From Auricularia sp. M13 (Eukaryota > Basidiomycota > Agaricomycetes > Auriculariales > Auriculariaceae): a stretch of DNA of 64,000 bases. The position numbers and the translations under genes were made by a program. The DNA is taken from positions 1,178,001-1,242,000 of the forward strand of contig CM073201.1 of the NCBI GenBank assembly GCA_037042915.1. The letters run 5' to 3'. Below, in pieces: positions 60,298 through 64,000 of this stretch. Numbering within the stretch: the stretch's first letter is position 1; each line of letters opens with the position of its first letter. Below the pieces are notes generated by a model. The model saw only the letters and a list, made by a program, of their open reading frames with translations, was not told where the DNA came from and made no database searches.

Positions 60298-62327
60298 GTG
60301 ATCTGTGCCATCACGTCCGGACCATGTTTCTGGCAGCCTGCTTCATGTCTCATGCCCGCTCACAGGGTTTGTCTGCCTCATTTAGCATCACACTCACACT
60401 GTCCATATAACCCCTGCAACTCTCTCTCTCTCTGTCTCTGCCCTCGCTCCGTTGGCCTTAGCCCGTCTTTGTGTGTGCGCCCACCCCCACTTATCGTCAC
60501 GCATCGTGTTCCTCCCTCATCGGTTTGCCACTGCTTTAATGCGCTAGCCCGCCCGGATGCCGACAGCTGTACAGCCCGTGCTCTCAGAGCACTTCGGCGG
60601 CTCAAATTCACGTGAAATGACTGGACAATGGTTTTTTGGAAGCTCCGCCGCTGTTCCAGTGCAGTGCAAGCCAGTTTCTTCGAATTCCATGACGTCTGAC
60701 ATGCACTGGACTGTCTGTCTTCGCCAATACAGGAGGTGTAAATCGTCCCGCACCGCCACTTGTTGTTTGTGACGTCCGCGGTGCGCAGCATTGTCCTCAT
60801 TAGACTGGTCCAGGATCGGTGCTCTGTGCGATTTCGCTGCGGTGGAGCCCGTGGGCATGGCTCTGCCGTGGACAGCGAAGCCCTGGTCAGCTCCCTGTTG
60901 GGAAAAGGGAACAGTGAGAGAGTTCGATCGAGCCATGAACGCGTGAGAGCGCAACTCTAAAGTACACGCCCTGCTCTTTCGAACCAGAGGCACTGGACCA
61001 GTGCTACCCCGATGCTTCTGCGTGGAAACAGGCCATGTGTGGGGGGACTGGGGAACGGGGTGGGGGGTACGGCCAACGTGTCTCGACGGGGAATTAAAGA
61101 CTCAAGAAGCACTGAGGCACGAGTGCGCATCGACGAGCTTCTTCCGCAAAGAAACGTTCGGGCGTTCGCCACAGAATGTTAATCCGTCTGCCGGCAGCGG
61201 GAGACATGGGGGAAGACGCGAAGACGTCCCGTGCGCTCTGTCCGCCGTCGGTTTCTTGCTGCACTCGAGTGCCGGGTCCGGGTATCCCCCCCCAGAGCGC
61301 GTGGACAGGCCATGGCTGCAGAGTCGGTGCGCAGTCCGATAGTAATTTTGTGAGTTGATATCATGCTGCTTTGCATGGAATCCCGGGACCTGACGATGCC
61401 GCCGGGTAGCCTGCAAGTTTCCATAAGGGTGCGAGGTCGGCTGCGCGGCGGGAAGAAACGCCCAATGCATACCTCCCGCCGGTGCTTACCGTCGTGACGG
61501 GTGCTTGAGGCAATGCCATTACTCGACATTTGATAAAGACTCCGAAAGATCGCATGCATGATTCCAACTTATATTGCACTGGTTTTGAGCTGAACCCTCG
61601 GCGTAGAGCGCGACATCGATCGTTGGCGTTAGGATCTACAAGCGAAATACGCTCAGCGCGGCGGTCAACTGCTAGACTGCCATATTGCGGCATTAGAAAA
61701 GATACCGCACGACCATGTGCTCATGTGCAGGCCATTAGTACGTACGGTCGGGTCCTCTGCCTTCCTCCCACTTGGTGCAGGAATTTTATAGTATGTATGC
61801 CGTCATCGCACTGGTTCCCCTTGATAGACTGCAATACCACGAAGACGAAATTGAACTCGGAAGGCGCAACAATAAGAGCCCCGGATCCAGTAGGCTTTAA
61901 GGGTGTCATTAAATCGACAGGGTGCAGAGACCAGTCAGACTGACTCCGCCGCCAGCGCCCTTCTTTAGCGCGCAGAGCAAATCGATGCAGGAGACCTCGG
62001 GACCTGACAGTAAGGCGCCCAGATTGTTCCTGTCAATCATGAAAGCGCCGCGTATGTAGATATAGAACTTTGAGAAGGATATACGGGCGCAGAGAACTGG
62101 TTTTGTAGAAACCACGACGTGAAACGTCCACGCTGTCTGACACTGGGAGCACCAGGAGGCAATGAATGCATATGCCATGCAAGCGAATGAAATAGGTCGA
62201 CAACAGAGTCTCGTTCGAGTCCATATCACCAGACGCCGACAGGAGATTGGTGCATATTTCTGCGCGCGTTACGAAGTGGAAGATGTTCGAGGAAGAGATG
62301 CGGAGCAAGCCGAGCCTGTCGTGCGCG
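60298..62327. other. Gene-poor 2 kb before COG3
   Basis: Contains a TC repeat (about 60419-60436), C/T-rich stretches to 60530 that may be a 3' UTR or promoter, and otherwise nothing recognisable. Open frames on both strands (for example 60544-60993 minus, 61530-61943 plus) have no family resemblance or sensible splice partners. Confidence 0.45.
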
Positions 62328-64000
62328 ATGACCACCATGAGCTCTATGCAGCGCCGCGGGCCCGGCGCGTTACCAGCTGCTGCATCAGTGGTATCCAGAG
62401 TCATCAGCGTAGAAGATTGGGAGGCCAAGGCACCCCTCGGCCCGCGTCAGACGCGTAGCGTGAATCAGCTCAAGCCGCTGTGCGAGGAGCGTCCGCTGCC
62501 GCTCAAGGTGCGCTGTACACTCACGGTTGGCGGCCTTATCTAACATCCAAGCAGTTTGCGCCTGAGCAGAAGTCTTCGCGACCCGGCACGCCGTTGGGCA
62601 AGATGGGCCGCGGTGCAGTGCTGCCGGGCTCGCCGTCGACGCGTCCAACGACGCCCGTACCGCAGCCCGCCCACCCGCTGCACCCCAAGTTCCCCATTAC
62701 CACCCCGCAGCAATTTCACGATTGGTTCGCTGCCGTGGACCGCTCCGTCGCGCACAGCCAGGAAGCGCACTTCCGCGTGCACCTGGCCACCGTCGCGTCG
62801 CATCGCGAGAACTGCGACGCGCTGCTGGCTACAGTCGGCGAAGTCGAAACAGACGTCGCAAGTATGCTTGAGGAGTGGAGAAGCGTCGAGCAGGGCGGGC
62901 GCAATCTCAAGGACGCGTGTGAGCGCTTACTGGAAGAGCGGGTGCGTCTGTCAAACAATACGAGACGGCACGCATGTCTGAACTGCAACAGGACAGGTAT
63001 CTGCAGGCTGCGGACGCAATCGGCACTCGGCTCGAGTACTTTGCAGAGCTGGAACAGGCTACGCGCATGTTGAACCACCCTGGCGAATCCCTCGTCCTTC
63101 AAACCGACTTTTTGATGATGGTCGAGCGTGTAGACGTGTGTCTAGAATATATGAAGGCTCACGTGCGTAACTTTCATAGGTTTGGAGCTCTCACTCAACC
63201 TCTTGCAGCGACATTTCCGAGAGGCAGAAATATATATCCTTCGCTTCCAGCAATGCTTAACACGAGCCATGACTTTGATCAAGATGTATTTTGTGGGCTC
63301 CCTTAAAGCCCTGACGGTCGATATCACAAAACGGCTCGGGGATAAGGTACCGACCTTTCTACGACATTGATTGTGGCTAAATCTCCATCAGGATGTCTCG
63401 TCGACGTCTGGCGTACATCTTTATTACTCCAAATTCACGTCGGTGTCGAATCAACTAGCGCCCTTACTAGGAGAATTTGAGCGTCGTGCTCACGCACATC
63501 CGGATGAGTTGATGAACTTGCTCACTGAATGCCATAATGCGTACTTTTCGGCGCGGCGAGGACTTCTCATTGCAAAAGTATCGGAGGAAGTGAAAGGATT
63601 AGATCCCGCAGGGGCCGACCTGGTGGAATTGGTGAGCACGATCACACTGGCCGGACAGCTTGTTGATTCACACTCTTCTAGACACGCTCTGGTTGCGGTT
63701 ATATTCGCCAGCTGTGCACCGACGAGTACAACCTTTACAAGCAATTTTTTGACTCAGGGGAGGACAAGCTATAGTGAGTGATTTCTCCTGCTCAGGTCGA
63801 CCATTTACCACCACTTTGCAGCGCTTACCTGGAGAACTTGTGTGATTACCTCTACGATGACTTGCGCCCGCGAATACTGCACGAACCCCGCCTCCATGTA
63901 CTAGGCGAAGTTTGCACAGTATTGCAGGCGTTGATGGTCCTCGACGTCCAAGATGCGGACGACGAAGAACGGAATGGCCACCATGAACCGGAATCCGCCC
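62328..64000 (+). CDS. COG3: COG3, conserved oligomeric Golgi complex subunit (partial)
   Basis: The 3' part lies beyond the window. Exon 1 (62328-62507) starts MTTMSSMQRRGPGALPAAAS and has VISVEDWEAKAPLG; exon 2 from 62555 gives KFPITTPQQFHDWFAAVDRS and EEWRSVEQGGRNLKDACERL-LEER. After a 48-nt intron comes YFAELEQATRMLNHPGESLV, then the family hallmark AEIYILRFQQCLTRAMTLIK with MYFVGSLKAL, and later CTDEYNLYKQFFDSGEDKLY and YLENLCDYLYDDLRPRILHE. COG3 (yeast Sec34) is a lobe A subunit of the vesicle tether for retrograde intra-Golgi traffic. The coiled N-terminal part and helical domain are intact as far as seen. Alternative starts are the ATG at 62337 or an upstream ATG at 62283; 62328 gives the exon length in frame and the most family-like start. 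Confidence 0.9.

Overview
The window looks like nuclear DNA of a filamentous basidiomycete, most likely an Agaricomycete mushroom. Genes are closely packed on both strands and cut by many short (about 45-60 nt) GT-AG introns, with GTGAGT or GTGCGT-type donors. The proteins (GH128-type wall enzyme, Gef1-type CLC channel, fungal muskelin, tandem MYND proteins, Sfp1-type zinc finger) have fungal or basidiomycete character. All exon models were built by hand from reading frame, splice-site and family resemblance; no alignment or search was run.

Layout. 0.8-1.3 kb: small EthD-fold protein (-). 3.6-4.9 kb: Sfp1-like zinc-finger regulator (-). 5.06-10.04 kb: an intact-looking DNA transposon bounded by 130-bp inverted repeats that are identical base for base; it carries one large multi-exon transposase-like gene with zinc-finger ends and sits about 150 bp upstream of the Sfp1-like start codon. 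10.1-12.6 kb: gene-free, probably the displaced upstream region of that gene. 12.6-14.05 kb: ABHD4/5-type hydrolase (-). 15.3-16.4 kb: class II aldolase/adducin protein (+). 17.3-18.2 kb: unknown finger protein (+). 19.2-22.0 kb: muskelin (+). 23.7-24.9 kb: Rvs161/Hob3 BAR protein (-). 25.2-26.5 kb: unknown polytopic membrane protein (-). 27.7-28.7 kb: ARFRP1/Arl3-type GTPase (+). 28.9-30.4 kb: SDR with a C-terminal membrane tail (-). 30.8-34.0 kb: Gef1-type CLC (-). 34.2-38.4 kb: DHTKD1-type 2-oxoadipate dehydrogenase E1 (-). 38.8-41.8 kb: two tandem intronless MYND-finger paralogs (-), divergent from FGAM synthase (41.9-46.0 kb, +). 46.1-51.0 kb: VPS8 (-). 52.2-54.0 kb: Ariadne RBR ubiquitin ligase (+). 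54.5-56.2 kb: secreted GH128-type glucanase with a long Pro/Glu linker (+). 56.5-59.1 kb: lysyl-tRNA synthetase (+). 59.7-60.3 kb: small disordered protein (+). 62.3 kb to the end: COG3, cut by the window edge (+).

Most genes are single-copy housekeeping functions. Several act in endomembrane traffic (ARFRP1, CLC, VPS8, COG3, BAR protein), but nothing shows that they are co-regulated. The least ordinary content is the transposon: its family is not one of the textbook superfamilies I can name with confidence, its two ends are identical, a 26-bp perfect palindrome abuts its right end, and it lies in the promoter-proximal region of a growth regulator.
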